The notes: generated from the letters alone by a model not told the origin. 31,948 nt of DNA from an uncultured Oxalobacter sp. (GCA_905202055.1 CAJKQK010000016.1:1-31948), one strand, 5' to 3'; numbered from the stretch's first letter, positions 1 through 8,322 are shown. Made by a program: numbers and translations.

Positions 1-76
1 GAGTGATCCACTCCCGCCTGCCTGTCCCGGTTTGATACGATGCAAGAGGGGACAGGCAGGCGGGAGTGGATCACTC
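1..76. repeat. Perfect 28-bp inverted repeat (long hairpin)
   Basis: Bases 1-28 are the exact reverse complement of 49-76, separated by a 20-nt spacer. The repeat begins at the first base of the window, so the left arm may extend further. It lies 20 nt past the stop codon of the leftward small secreted-protein gene, so it could be that gene's terminator; any T-tract would fall outside the window. No T-run follows on the plus strand. A 28-bp perfect stem is much longer than the other terminators in this window (4-12 bp), so a repetitive or mobile-element-derived palindrome is an alternative. Confidence 0.9.
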
Positions 77-96
77 CGGCAGAAACGAAACGACAG

Positions 97-429
97 TCAG
101 GGCACGCCGGGAAAAGCGTCCACATACTGGATATCGAAATCGGGGAAAGCATTGACGAACTGGACCTTGAAATCGGGAAAGGCATCCACCTGTTCCCAGC
201 GGCCGCAGGAACTGGCGAAAGCATCGACCCGCTGGACTTTCAAATCCGGGAACGCGGAAACAAGCCTTACCCTGAAATCGGGAAAAGCATCCACGACCTG
301 TACCTTCCCATACAGTTTTTTCCCCCTGACAGTGCAATCCCTGCCGATTTTGCCTGCAAACGAAGGCGTTACCGCAAGGGACAGGCAGACGGCGCAGACC
401 GGAGCGATGAAAAAGCGACGGATTTTCAT
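97..429 (-). CDS. Small secreted repeat protein, 7(1) septoil knot domain type
   Basis: This encodes a 110-residue exported protein. Residues 1 to about 25 form a signal peptide (basic MKIRR start, hydrophobic core, cleavage near PSFAG). The mature part has six copies of a roughly 10-residue unit of the form (K/R)-V-x-x-V-(D/S/N)-A-F-P-D-(F/L). They are interrupted once by an SSCGRW insert, and the chain ends in AFPGVP. Two cysteines (GRDC and SSCG) could form a disulfide. The repeat pattern and the C...GKKLYGKVQ opening match, from memory, the family annotated as 7(1) septoil knot proteins, whose function is unknown. The start at 429 is chosen because it places the signal peptide at the N-terminus; the frame is open further upstream, to 534. 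A TATAAT -10 box lies just upstream. Confidence 0.8.
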   Translation of the reverse strand: MKIRRFFIAPVCAVCLSLAVTPSFAGKIGRDCTVRGKKLYGKVQVVDAFPDFRVRLVSAFPDLKVQRVDAFASSCGRWEQVDAFPDFKVQFVNAFPDFDIQYVDAFPGVP

Positions 430-456
430 GGTGGGCGAATAAATGGATGACCGTGC

Positions 457-480
457 ATTATAAACGCCGCAAACAAACAA
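457..480 (-). promoter_or_regulatory. Possible promoter of the septoil-knot gene
   Basis: A perfect TATAAT lies on the minus strand at 457-462, about 28 nt upstream of the chosen start codon. TTGTTT sequences upstream (471-480) are candidate -35 elements but are too close (12 nt or less) for a standard spacer, so only the -10 is well supported. Confidence 0.4.
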
Positions 481-695
481 TCCCTGCCGAAAAACAAACG
501 GGGAGTCGGCCGGAACCTGCCGACTGAAAAACACACATCATTCCGGAAACGTCCTTATGGCCGGCAAAACCAGCTTTCTGCATGGTTGCGCCTCTTTTTA
601 CGTCACCGATCCCGGTACCGATTTCAGACGTTTCCTTAAAAGCCGGTTTTTTCCTGTAAAATGAAAGAATTGCCATAAAGAAATTATTCGGACCG

Positions 696-2067
696 ATGTC
701 AACCTGTCAATCAACAATCGACGAAAACACATGTTCAGGCAGTCTCACCAGACATCTTGTCGATGAGCTGGACGAGATTGTCTTCGTCTGTGATCCGGAC
801 ACATACGATCTGCTTTATCTGAACGATTTCGGCAAAAAAGCCTTCAACATTGAATCCTTTTCGGGTAAAAAATGCCACGAGGCCCTCTTCGGACATTCAA
901 CGCCTTGTTCGTTCTGCAAAAAGAAGTATTTGAGTCTGGACGATTTTTACGTCTGGGAACAGCCGGTCGATGCAAACCGGCATTATCTGATCCGTGACAA
1001 ACTGATTCTTATGGAAGGCCGGACGCTGCTGTTCGGCATCGCCAATAACATCATCGAAAAAGAAATTCAGCCTGAGTGTCCAGCGCAAACTGCAGAACGA
1101 ACAGATCCTCCTGAAATGCCTTCAGGTACTGGGCAATCAGGAAATATTTTCCGAGGCGGTCGATATCATTCTGGGTCTGCTCGGAAAGCAGTACGACGCG
1201 GACAGGGCCTATATTTTCGAACATAATGTCGGGGGAAGCACGATCACCTCGAGCAATACCCACGAATGGTGTTCGGATAACGTCATCCCGCAAATCGACA
1301 AGCTGCAAAATCTGCCGCTGGAAGCCTTCAGCCTGTGGATGCATCAGCTTGAAAACAACACGAATATCATCATCGAATCGCTCGAATCCATCCGGGAAGA
1401 CCATCCTGAAGATTATGAACTGCTACGCATGCAGGGAATAAGCTCTCTCATGGGCGTCCCGCTTCACATGGATGGTCGAGTCAACGGATTCATCGGCGTC
1501 GACAATCCGCGTTCCAACCGCAACGATTATTCCCTGTTGCGTTCGCTGGCACTGGTCGTGACAAACGAGCAAAAGAAAAACCAGATGGAAAGGAAGCTTC
1601 TGGAACTCTCGTACGTCGACAAACTGACCGGGCTGGGCAACCGGAACCATTATATCCAGACGCTGGAACAGCTCGAAAAAACACCCCCCGTCAATCTGGG
1701 CGTCGTTTTCATCGACCTCAACGGCCTGAAGATGATCAATGACCAGCTGGGTCACAATGCGGGCGACGAATTCATCAAAAATCTGGCGGGCGTGTTCCGG
1801 AAGCATTTCAGGGAGGAAGACATTTACCGGATCGGCGGCGATGAATTCGTTTTTTTGATGTCGCGAATAGGGGAATCCGTTTTCATGAAAAGAGTCGATG
1901 CCATGAAAGCGGAAGCCGACAGGCTTTTTCCCGACGCCACGTCAATGGGCTGTGTGTGGCAGGAAAAAAACATCAAGCCTTCCGTCATGGTTCAGCAGGC
2001 CGACATCCTCATGTACGAAAACAAGAAAGAATATTATCTGCGTCGGGACAGAGCGGCGGCTTCCTGA
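696..2067 (+). pseudogene. Frameshifted PAS-GAF-GGDEF diguanylate cyclase
   Basis: This would be a soluble sensor making cyclic-di-GMP from two GTP. The first frame (696 to about 1070) encodes a PAS-like domain with the PCSFC cysteine motif, ending ...IIEKEIQ. The reading then moves one base: from 1072 the next frame gives LSVQRKLQNEQILLKC, then a GAF domain and a GGDEF domain (RIGGDEFVF, with REED as a possible inhibitory site) to the stop at 2067. Both halves align without a gap in content to the convergent paralog at 2455-3819. The alignment fits either one inserted base or a two-base deletion near 1071. As read, the product would be a 176-residue PAS fragment with a nonsense tail, plus an unlinked GAF-GGDEF half that could be re-initiated internally (for example at 1339). 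A sequencing error cannot be excluded. Confidence 0.85.
1617..1746. repeat. 130-bp segment identical, inverted, to 2764-2893
   Basis: The start of the GGDEF domain, coding for DKLTGLGNRNHY through LKMINDQ, is base-for-base the same in both convergent paralogs. It appears in opposite orientation at 2764-2893. A further stretch around the GGDEF motif (about 1795-1855 against 2660-2720) differs at very few positions. Flanking parts of the genes diverge much more. This fits recent duplication followed by localised gene conversion. Confidence 0.85.
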
Positions 2068-2454
2068 ATTCACGACGAGTCGCCCGGTTTGTCCGGAAAT
2101 GGATCGCCCCTGCGGTCAGGCGCTGCCATGAAACCACATGAAAACCGGCGAAACGACAATGCCCCATCATTTTATTGAACGGCTATCGCCAACATCGATC
2201 CGGGGTTTTCAAAAACGGGGCACCCCGTCCAGATAATCCAGTCCCCTTGTTTGTATCGGGATATTCTTTTCATTTGAAAAATGAAAATCATCCTGTTCAC
2301 TATCCTGCCTGATGATAGTCAACTGATGCAATGCAATCGAACAGCCGTCGGACGAGATCCATTTCCCGGGACACAGCATCGGCCTGTGATCGTGGGCGAC
2401 TTGATGCATAGACGCACTATCGTCGAAACAGCGGCCGGATCAGGAAGCGGCCGA
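2068..2454. other. Intergenic gap between convergent GGDEF paralogs
   Basis: This stretch of 387 bases holds no ORF that I can support and no clear rho-independent terminator. There is a very short ACGGGG/CCCCGT palindrome near 2214-2227 and an imperfect tandem GCGGCC-GATCAGG motif near 2441-2460. Confidence 0.5.
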
Positions 2455-3819
2455 TCAGGCGTCCCTCCGTTTATAGTATTCCTTCTTGTTCTCATACATC
2501 AGGAAATCCGCTTTTTTGATCATGCTGCCGGGGCGGATATTATTTTCGCGCCAGACAGAACCGACCGAAATGGAATCGGGGTAGAGTTTGTGCGCCTCCT
2601 TTTTCAGCGTCTCGATTTTATCCCTGAAAATCGGTTCCTGAATGCGCTGCGTAAGAAAAACGAATTCATCGCCGCCGATCCGGTAAATGTCTTCCTCCCG
2701 GAAATGCTTCCGGAACACGTCGGCCAGATTCCTGATGTACTGATCACCGGCGTCATGTCCCTGCTGGTCATTGATCATCTTCAGGCCGTTGAGGTCGATG
2801 AAAACGACGCCCAGATTGACGGGGGGTGTTTTTTCGAGCTGTTCCAGCGTCTGGATATAATGGTTCCGGTTGCCCAGCCCGGTCAGTTTGTCGGTGAAAC
2901 TCAATTTCCGGAGCCGTCGCTCCATCGCCCGCTTTTTCTGTTCATTCATCACGACAAATGCCAGAGAATGCAAAAGAGAGTAATCGTTCCGGCGCGCCCT
3001 GGGATTATCGACGCCGATAAAACCGCTGGTTTTGTCATCCACGCGCAAGGGCACAATCGTCATGGATTCGATATCCAGCTGCTTGAGAATGGCGTAATCG
3101 TTTGGATGATCGTCTTTTATGGACTCGACGGACTCGATAATAATATTGCTGTTAAATTCAAACTGGCTTTTCCATAAACTGAAATGGTCGACCAGGATGT
3201 TCTGGAAAGCTTCCTTGAGCGGGACCGCGGTGGGTGAGCACCATTCATGCGTATTGCTGGCTCTCAATTTGCCATGTTCATCGAGATGGTATTCATAAAT
3301 ATAAGCCCGGTCCGCATCGTAATGTTCACCCAGATGGCCCAGAATGATATCGGCCGCTTCCGAAAATTTTTCCTTTCTGGCGAGGACATTGACACACTTC
3401 AGGAGGATTTGTTCGTTCTGCAGTTTCTTGCGGACATTCTGGCTGGTCAGTTCCTTTTGAATGATATCGTTGGCAATCCCCATTTTAAGCAGCCGGTTGT
3501 TCCAGCTGATCAGCTTGTCGCGGATCAGATAGTGATGAACGCTTCCGACCGGCAATTCCCAGACGATAAAATCATTCATTGCCAGATGTTCGTTTTTGCA
3601 GAAGGGACACGGTTCCGACAGCTTGTGCAAGACTTCGAAACACTTTTTGCCCGCATAAGACCCGACATCGAACGTTTTCCTGCCGAAATCGTTCAGATAA
3701 AGCAGATCGTACGTAAGCGGATCGCAGACATAAACGATCTCGTCCATTTCATTGACAATGTGATGGATGAAATCTTCATCGTTTTCACGGGTTTTATTGA
3801 AGGGTTTATTTCCGGACAT
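2455..3819 (-). CDS. PAS-GAF-GGDEF diguanylate cyclase (intact paralog)
   Basis: A 454-residue cytoplasmic sensor enzyme predicted to make cyclic-di-GMP. Residues about 18-123 are a PAS-like domain carrying PCPFC (two cysteines three apart, possibly a metal or redox site). Residues about 138-293 form a GAF domain ending FIGVDNPRARRNDYSLL. Residues about 308-452 form the GGDEF domain with an intact RIGGDEFVF signature and REED four residues before it, one residue closer than the usual RxxD inhibitory site. There are no transmembrane segments and no EAL domain. ATG at 3819 is preferred over an in-frame TTG at 3825 because it puts the PAS domain at the same residue number as in the paralog at 696. 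No strong ribosome-binding site is visible. Confidence 0.92.
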   Translation of the reverse strand: MSGNKPFNKTRENDEDFIHHIVNEMDEIVYVCDPLTYDLLYLNDFGRKTFDVGSYAGKKCFEVLHKLSEPCPFCKNEHLAMNDFIVWELPVGSVHHYLIRDKLISWNNRLLKMGIANDIIQKELTSQNVRKKLQNEQILLKCVNVLARKEKFSEAADIILGHLGEHYDADRAYIYEYHLDEHGKLRASNTHEWCSPTAVPLKEAFQNILVDHFSLWKSQFEFNSNIIIESVESIKDDHPNDYAILKQLDIESMTIVPLRVDDKTSGFIGVDNPRARRNDYSLLHSLAFVVMNEQKKRAMERRLRKLSFTDKLTGLGNRNHYIQTLEQLEKTPPVNLGVVFIDLNGLKMINDQQGHDAGDQYIRNLADVFRKHFREEDIYRIGGDEFVFLTQRIQEPIFRDKIETLKKEAHKLYPDSISVGSVWRENNIRPGSMIKKADFLMYENKKEYYKRRDA

Positions 3820-4130
3820 TGACAATGTGTTTATTTCATCATGACAGACTGTTTATTGTACAGGAAATGGATAATATTTCTTCTTAAAAAATGTCTTTAA
3901 AATAAATTAAAATCCATTAAAATCGGTTAATTTCTATCTTTTGGGAAACTTTTTATTCTTGACTGCAAAAGTTATATATTTAAATTCAATACAATAGGAA
4001 TAGCATCGGCTGACGGGCCGGAAAAAATCCCGGGCAGCACGAACTCATTGCAGAACAGAATCCGGCGAAAACAGGCAGGCACCAAAACCTTTTCCTGACA
4101 GGGCGAGGTTTTTTTGCACGGAAATCAAGG
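3820..4130. other. AT-rich intergenic region
   Basis: About 310 bases with no convincing gene. The part from 3860 to 4000 is much richer in A and T than its surroundings and probably holds the leftward promoter of the GGDEF gene. It includes two direct copies of ATTAAAATC one base apart (3906-3914, 3916-3924), which could be a regulator site; this is speculative. Confidence 0.4.
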
Positions 4131-4155
4131 TGAAAAAAGCCCGATAGAGGGCTTT
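4131..4155 (-). terminator. Rho-independent terminator, leftward
   Basis: Read on the minus strand, AAAGCCC and GGGCTTT form a 7-bp stem around a 6-nt loop, followed by a run of T. The arms on the plus strand are 4136-4142 and 4149-4155. It implies a leftward transcript arriving from the right, where the only supported leftward candidate is the small ORF at 4336-4464. Confidence 0.6.
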
Positions 4156-4335
4156 ACGGACGGTACAGGACAGCCGGGGAGTACTGCAGGGAGTATCGGA
4201 TGGCAATGGACAGAGAGGATGATGTTCGCGCCCTCACAGGACATCGTGAGACAGGCGCATCCGGAGAAAAGCACCGGCAGGCATAGGCGGCGCGCATTTT
4301 CAGATTCGATGATGGCAGGCGTTACGAACCGGTCG

Positions 4336-4464
4336 TCAGCACCAGCAGTTCCAGTCGGTTTCCTCTTCCTGCATCTTCTTCAGTTCTTCCGGGGAAATTT
4401 CCGGTTGCCTGCAAGGATTCCGTTTGAAAAGGAAATGGAACACGTGATAGAAAAAACAAAGCAT
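4336..4464 (-). CDS. Possible small protein with Trp/Cys-rich tail (42 aa)
   Basis: I do not recognise this family. The ORF encodes 42 residues: a hydrophobic aromatic N-terminus (MLCFFYHVFHFLF), a basic turn with a cysteine (KRNPCRQ), a helix-like acidic stretch (SPEELKKMQEEE) and the tail TDWNCWC. This order of hydrophobic segment, PEELKK helix and cysteine tail looks designed and not random. A leftward terminator lies about 180 bases downstream. Against it: no good ribosome-binding site is seen, and longer meaningless ORFs cover the same bases on both strands. A 47-codon ORF at 4154-4297 on the same strand is even less convincing. Confidence 0.35.
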   Translation of the reverse strand: MLCFFYHVFHFLFKRNPCRQPEISPEELKKMQEEETDWNCWC

Positions 4465-4831
4465 GTCGAAAGCCCATTTTGAAATGATAGGCCTATTGTA
4501 CCGTCAGATGTCCGGGATTTGTCGTTGAAAAAGCAGACGGTTTTTTCAGTAAAATCGCAGCAACAGGCCTGTCGGGAGAGCAAGTTATCCAAAAAGAATA
4601 CAGACAGGGGAAGCGCTTGAATATACATGGAAAACAACTCGTCAATATGCGATAAATCAAACTGTTTCCAGAGGGAAATAAAGGTTTTGCCTAAAAAAGA
4701 GTCAAGCCTCATCCGTATCGCATGCTTAAAGGCTTCCCGCAGTTTTTTCCACTATGTTATCCACAGCTTTCGGGTATAAGTGGAAAACATGAAACGTGGC
4801 CTGAAATCTGTTAAGCTTCGCACTTTGCAAA
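4465..4831. other. Intergenic region upstream of dusA
   Basis: About 370 bases with no supported gene. It contains a perfect DnaA-box 9-mer at 4757-4765 and presumably the dusA promoter. A leftward 110-codon ORF here has low-complexity composition and no resemblance to known proteins, so it is left out. Confidence 0.45.
4757..4765 (+). promoter_or_regulatory. Consensus DnaA box (TTATCCACA)
   Basis: The 9-mer TTATCCACA is an exact match to the high-affinity DnaA-binding consensus and lies 75 bases upstream of dusA. Only this one perfect copy was seen, with a poor TTATCCAAA copy near 4585. It is more likely an isolated regulatory or titration site, or chance, than part of an origin; no dnaA, dnaN or gidA gene is nearby. 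Confidence 0.4.
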
Positions 4832-5866
4832 ATGACCGTCTCAGCTGATCGACAGGCCGGCGGGACAATCGCCATACCAGACATGACACTCCCGAAAAGA
4901 ACCATTTCCGTTGCCCCGATGCTCGACTGGACAGACCGGCATTGCCGTTACTTCCATAGGCTGATCAGCCGCCACACATGGCTTTATACAGAAATGGTCA
5001 CGACCGGAGCCTTGCTCTACGGCGACGTTGCCCGCCATCTTGATTTTTCGGAAGAAGAGCATCCCGTCGCCCTGCAACTGGGAGGCAGTGAACCGGCCGA
5101 TCTGGCACAATGCGCCAGACTCGGCGAAAAATGGGGTTACGATGAAATCAACCTCAATTGCGGCTGTCCGTCCGAGCGGGTGCAAAAGGGCGCTTTCGGT
5201 GCCTGCCTCATGTCGGAATCGGCGCTTGTTGCCAATTGCGTCAGGGCCATGCGGGATGCCGTTTCCACCGATGTGACCGTCAAGCACCGGATCGGCATCG
5301 ACAAAAATGAATCCTACGGCTTCGTCCGTGATTTCATCGGCGAAGTGGCCGGCGCCGGATGCAAAACCTTCATCGTCCACGCCCGAAACGCCATCCTTAA
5401 AGGTTTGTCTCCCAGGGAAAACCGGGAAATCCCGCCATTGCGTTACGACGTCGTCTATCAGCTGAAAAAAGACTTTCCCGAACTGGAAATCCTGTTGAAT
5501 GGCGGCATCGAAACAGCCGACGAAGTGGAAGGACACCTGAAACACGTCGATGGCGTCATGATCGGGCGTGCCGCCTATCATTATCCGTGGCGCATGGCTG
5601 AATTCGACGCCCGTTTTTATGGCGATCCAACCACAGCGGCCACACCGGCACAGGTGGTCGGGGCCATGATGCCCTATATTGAAAAACAGTTGTCGCTCTA
5701 CGGCAGCAAAGGCCTGAAAATGCACGGCATCACCCGCCACATGCTGGGACTTATGAGCGGCTTGCCGGGGGCCCGGCGTTTCCGCCAGATCCTGTCTGAT
5801 CCTGTGAAACTTGCCAGTGGCAATCCGGCCGTTTTGCTCGAAGCGTTATCAGCGGTCAGATTCTGA
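4832..5866 (+). CDS. dusA: tRNA-dihydrouridine(20/20a) synthase
   Basis: DusA is an FMN-dependent enzyme that reduces uridine to dihydrouridine at positions 20/20a in the D-loop of tRNAs. The protein has 344 residues as read. It shows the family opening SVAPMLDWTDRHCRYFHR, the motif INLNCGCPSERVQKGAFGAC with the catalytic cysteine near residue 125, the phosphate-binding VKHRIGID and NGGI segments, and the closing HMLGLMSGLPGARRFRQ helix region. This matches DusA rather than DusB or DusC. A second ATG at 4883 would give 327 residues and is equally plausible; neither start has a clear ribosome-binding site. It appears to be transcribed alone. Confidence 0.95.
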   Translation: MTVSADRQAGGTIAIPDMTLPKRTISVAPMLDWTDRHCRYFHRLISRHTWLYTEMVTTGALLYGDVARHLDFSEEEHPVALQLGGSEPADLAQCARLGEKWGYDEINLNCGCPSERVQKGAFGACLMSESALVANCVRAMRDAVSTDVTVKHRIGIDKNESYGFVRDFIGEVAGAGCKTFIVHARNAILKGLSPRENREIPPLRYDVVYQLKKDFPELEILLNGGIETADEVEGHLKHVDGVMIGRAAYHYPWRMAEFDARFYGDPTTAATPAQVVGAMMPYIEKQLSLYGSKGLKMHGITRHMLGLMSGLPGARRFRQILSDPVKLASGNPAVLLEALSAVRF

Positions 5867-6124
5867 GCGTTCAGGCTGAAGCTGTTTTCCTTTCCCGCGA
5901 CAGCCGACATTCCCGCACAGTCCCCCCAGTCTTTGATAAGATAAAGACTGACGAGCCTGCCAAAAGCCTGACGGGCCCGGTGGCCCGACCTGACTGGACC
6001 CGTTCTTCTCCCGCTTTCATTGTCGCGGATCAAGCAGGCAAAACCGTCCGACCTTATCCTTGAACCATCGCTGCCGAATTCAGCGTCACACAGTTCAATG
6101 CGATTCATTTTGAGTGGGAGAAAC

Positions 6125-8062
6125 ATGAACGACAACAGCACCCAACGAAGCCAGTGGTTCATCTGGTACATCGCGTTCGCCATCATCGGCGTCCTGCTGG
6201 CCCGTGGATTCTGGGCAGACTACAATACCGTCGAACCGTTGCCTTACAGCACCTTCCTCCAGCAGCTCGATGCCGGAAACGTCAAAAAAGTCGACATCGT
6301 CGGCGACCAGATCAGGGGCGTCCTGAAAGAGCCTTTGAACGGCAAAAAGGACTTTTCGACAACGCGCGTCGACAATACGCTGGCCCGGCAGCTTGCCGAA
6401 CACGATGTCCAGTTCACCGGCATCATCGAAAGCACTTTTCTGAAAGACATCCTCGGCTGGATCATCCCGACCGCCATCTTTTTCGGGATATGGATGTTTC
6501 TGATGCGGCGCATGGCCAATCAATCCGGCATGGGGGGTGGCAGCGGCGGGTTCATGTCCATCGGCAAGAGCCGCGCGAAGATTTATGTCGAAAAAGACAT
6601 CAAGGTCACCTTCGACGACGTGGCCGGGGTCGATGAAGCCAGGGAAGAACTTCAGGAAGTCGTCGGGTTTTTGAAAAATCCCGGCATGTACGGCCGTCTC
6701 GGCGGCCGTATCCCGCATGGCATTTTGCTGGTCGGGCCTCCCGGTACAGGCAAGACCCTGCTGGCACGTGCCGTTGCCGGTGAAGCAGGCGTTCCGTTCT
6801 TTTCCATCAACGGCTCCGAATTCGTCGAAATGTTCGTTGGCGTCGGTGCCGCGCGAGTACGCGATCTGTTCGAGCAGGCCAGGAAACAGGCTCCTGCCAT
6901 CATATTCATCGATGAAATCGACGCACTGGGCAAGGCGCGTGGCGCCTACGGCATGGGCGGCCATGACGAAAAAGAACAAACCCTGAACCAGCTGCTTGCC
7001 GAACTCGACGGATTCGACTCCAAATCCGGACTCGTTCTGCTGGGGGCGACCAACCGTCCTGAAATCCTCGACCCGGCCCTGCTGCGGGCAGGGCGCTTCG
7101 ACCACCAGATCCTGGTCGACCGTCCGGACAAAACCGGCCGCATCCAGATCCTGCATGTCCATCTCAGGAAAATCAAATTGGGTAATGACATCAATGTCGA
7201 ACAGATCGCCGCCCTCACACCCGGATTTTCCGGAGCAGACCTTGCCAATCTGGTCAATGAAGCCGCCATTCTGGCCACGCGCCGCAAGCACGACGCGGTC
7301 ATGCTCGAAGACTTTACCGGAGCTATCGAGCGCATGATTGCCGGACTGGAAAAGAAAAACCGGCTCATCAACCCGAAAGAACGTGAAATCGTCGCCTGGC
7401 ATGAAATGGGACATGCGCTTGTTTCACTGGCCTTGCCGGGGACGGAAACCGTCCATAAAGTATCGATCATCCCGCGGGGCATCGGCTCGCTCGGTTATAC
7501 CATCAACCGGCCGACGGAAGACCGTTACCTGATGACCCAGCCGGAACTCGAAAACAAAATGGCCGTCCTCCTGGGCGGGAGGGCTGCCGAAGCCCTTCAT
7601 TTCAGGGAAGTGACCACCGGCGCGTCCGACGATCTGGTCAGGGCGACCGAAATCGCCCGCAGCATGGTGACGCGATACGGCATGAGCCGCAAGCTCGGCC
7701 AGATTGCCTACGAAACGACCCGAAACGTCTTTCTGGCGCAAGCCGGTGAAATCCAGCAGGAAAACCGGAACTATTCCGATGAAACGGCACGCGACATCGA
7801 CGATGAAGTGCGCCAGATCATCCGTGAAGCCTTCGACAAGGCGAGCGCCATTCTGAAAGAAAAATACGACGCCCTCCAGACCGGCGCCAAAGCGCTGCTC
7901 GATCAGGAAACCCTTTCCGAAGACGAAGTCATTGCCATTTTCGAAGGAAAACAGTTCCGGCTTCTGGCATACGATCCGGATGCCGAACAGGAACCACCGG
8001 CGTCAACTGACCCTGCCGAAGATAGCGATACAACGGACAAACAGGAGAACAGCGGCCAATAG
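6125..8062 (+). CDS. ftsH: ATP-dependent zinc metalloprotease FtsH (HEMGH variant)
   Basis: FtsH is a membrane-anchored AAA+ protease that extracts and degrades membrane and regulatory proteins. The protein has 645 residues. It shows TM1 at about 11-28, a periplasmic domain, TM2 at about 108-127 and a glycine-rich linker (GMGGGSGG). The AAA domain has Walker A GPPGTGKT (204-211), pore motif FVEMFVGVG, Walker B IIFIDE and the second region of homology TNRPEILDPALLRAGRFD. The zinc site is HEMGH (426-430), where the usual form is HEAGH, with the downstream acidic ligand in GASDDL. The tail is acidic and glutamine-rich. The start is set by the GTGGGAGAAAC leader; the frame is open further upstream. 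Without rlmE as neighbour it may be a second FtsH copy, which is inference. Confidence 0.93.
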   Translation: MNDNSTQRSQWFIWYIAFAIIGVLLARGFWADYNTVEPLPYSTFLQQLDAGNVKKVDIVGDQIRGVLKEPLNGKKDFSTTRVDNTLARQLAEHDVQFTGIIESTFLKDILGWIIPTAIFFGIWMFLMRRMANQSGMGGGSGGFMSIGKSRAKIYVEKDIKVTFDDVAGVDEAREELQEVVGFLKNPGMYGRLGGRIPHGILLVGPPGTGKTLLARAVAGEAGVPFFSINGSEFVEMFVGVGAARVRDLFEQARKQAPAIIFIDEIDALGKARGAYGMGGHDEKEQTLNQLLAELDGFDSKSGLVLLGATNRPEILDPALLRAGRFDHQILVDRPDKTGRIQILHVHLRKIKLGNDINVEQIAALTPGFSGADLANLVNEAAILATRRKHDAVMLEDFTGAIERMIAGLEKKNRLINPKEREIVAWHEMGHALVSLALPGTETVHKVSIIPRGIGSLGYTINRPTEDRYLMTQPELENKMAVLLGGRAAEALHFREVTTGASDDLVRATEIARSMVTRYGMSRKLGQIAYETTRNVFLAQAGEIQQENRNYSDETARDIDDEVRQIIREAFDKASAILKEKYDALQTGAKALLDQETLSEDEVIAIFEGKQFRLLAYDPDAEQEPPASTDPAEDSDTTDKQENSGQ

Positions 8063-8138
8063 ACAATCCGGAAAGCAGCCCGGTCTTACAGGGGAAAGCT
8101 TTTTCCCAGCCGGTTCAACCCATCAAAATGCAGACCGG

Positions 8139-8169
8139 AAAGGGAGTGTCGGGCACTCCCTTTTTTTTT
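8139..8169 (+). terminator. Rho-independent terminator after ftsH
   Basis: AAAGGGAGTG (8139-8148) pairs perfectly with CACTCCCTTT (8154-8163) around a 5-nt loop, running into nine T residues. Confidence 0.9.
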
Positions 8170-8322
8170 CGGGAAACCAAAACGCCTTGTAAAGAAGCCT
8201 TTCCCGGCGATTTCTTTTTCATGCATCCAGAGCCAGAATATCCTTCCATTTCTTCCATGCAATGTTAAAATGAACAGGCTCATGAAAATTGGCTTGACCG
8301 GAAAAAGGGAAGGGACGGTGGC

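Noticed and set aside
4114..4482. 122-codon rightward ORF in the gap before dusA
   Set aside because: It begins within the terminator region, has irregular composition and no family resemblance; the opposite-strand 42-residue ORF is better.
4380..4712. 110-codon leftward ORF in the same gap
   Set aside because: Composition is rich in Phe, Ser and Cys with no motif; it overlaps the better small-ORF candidate in another frame.
4750..4830. Replication origin
   Set aside because: There is only one perfect DnaA box and no dnaA, dnaN, gidA or parAB gene nearby.
5928..5987. Terminator after dusA
   Set aside because: Two hairpins (AGTCTTT/AAAGACT at 5928-5949 and CGGGCC/GGCCCG at 5972-5987) are present but neither has a following T-tract, so I do not call a terminator.
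6095..7414. Long open frame antisense to ftsH
   Set aside because: Shadow of the FtsH coding sequence with no domain of its own.
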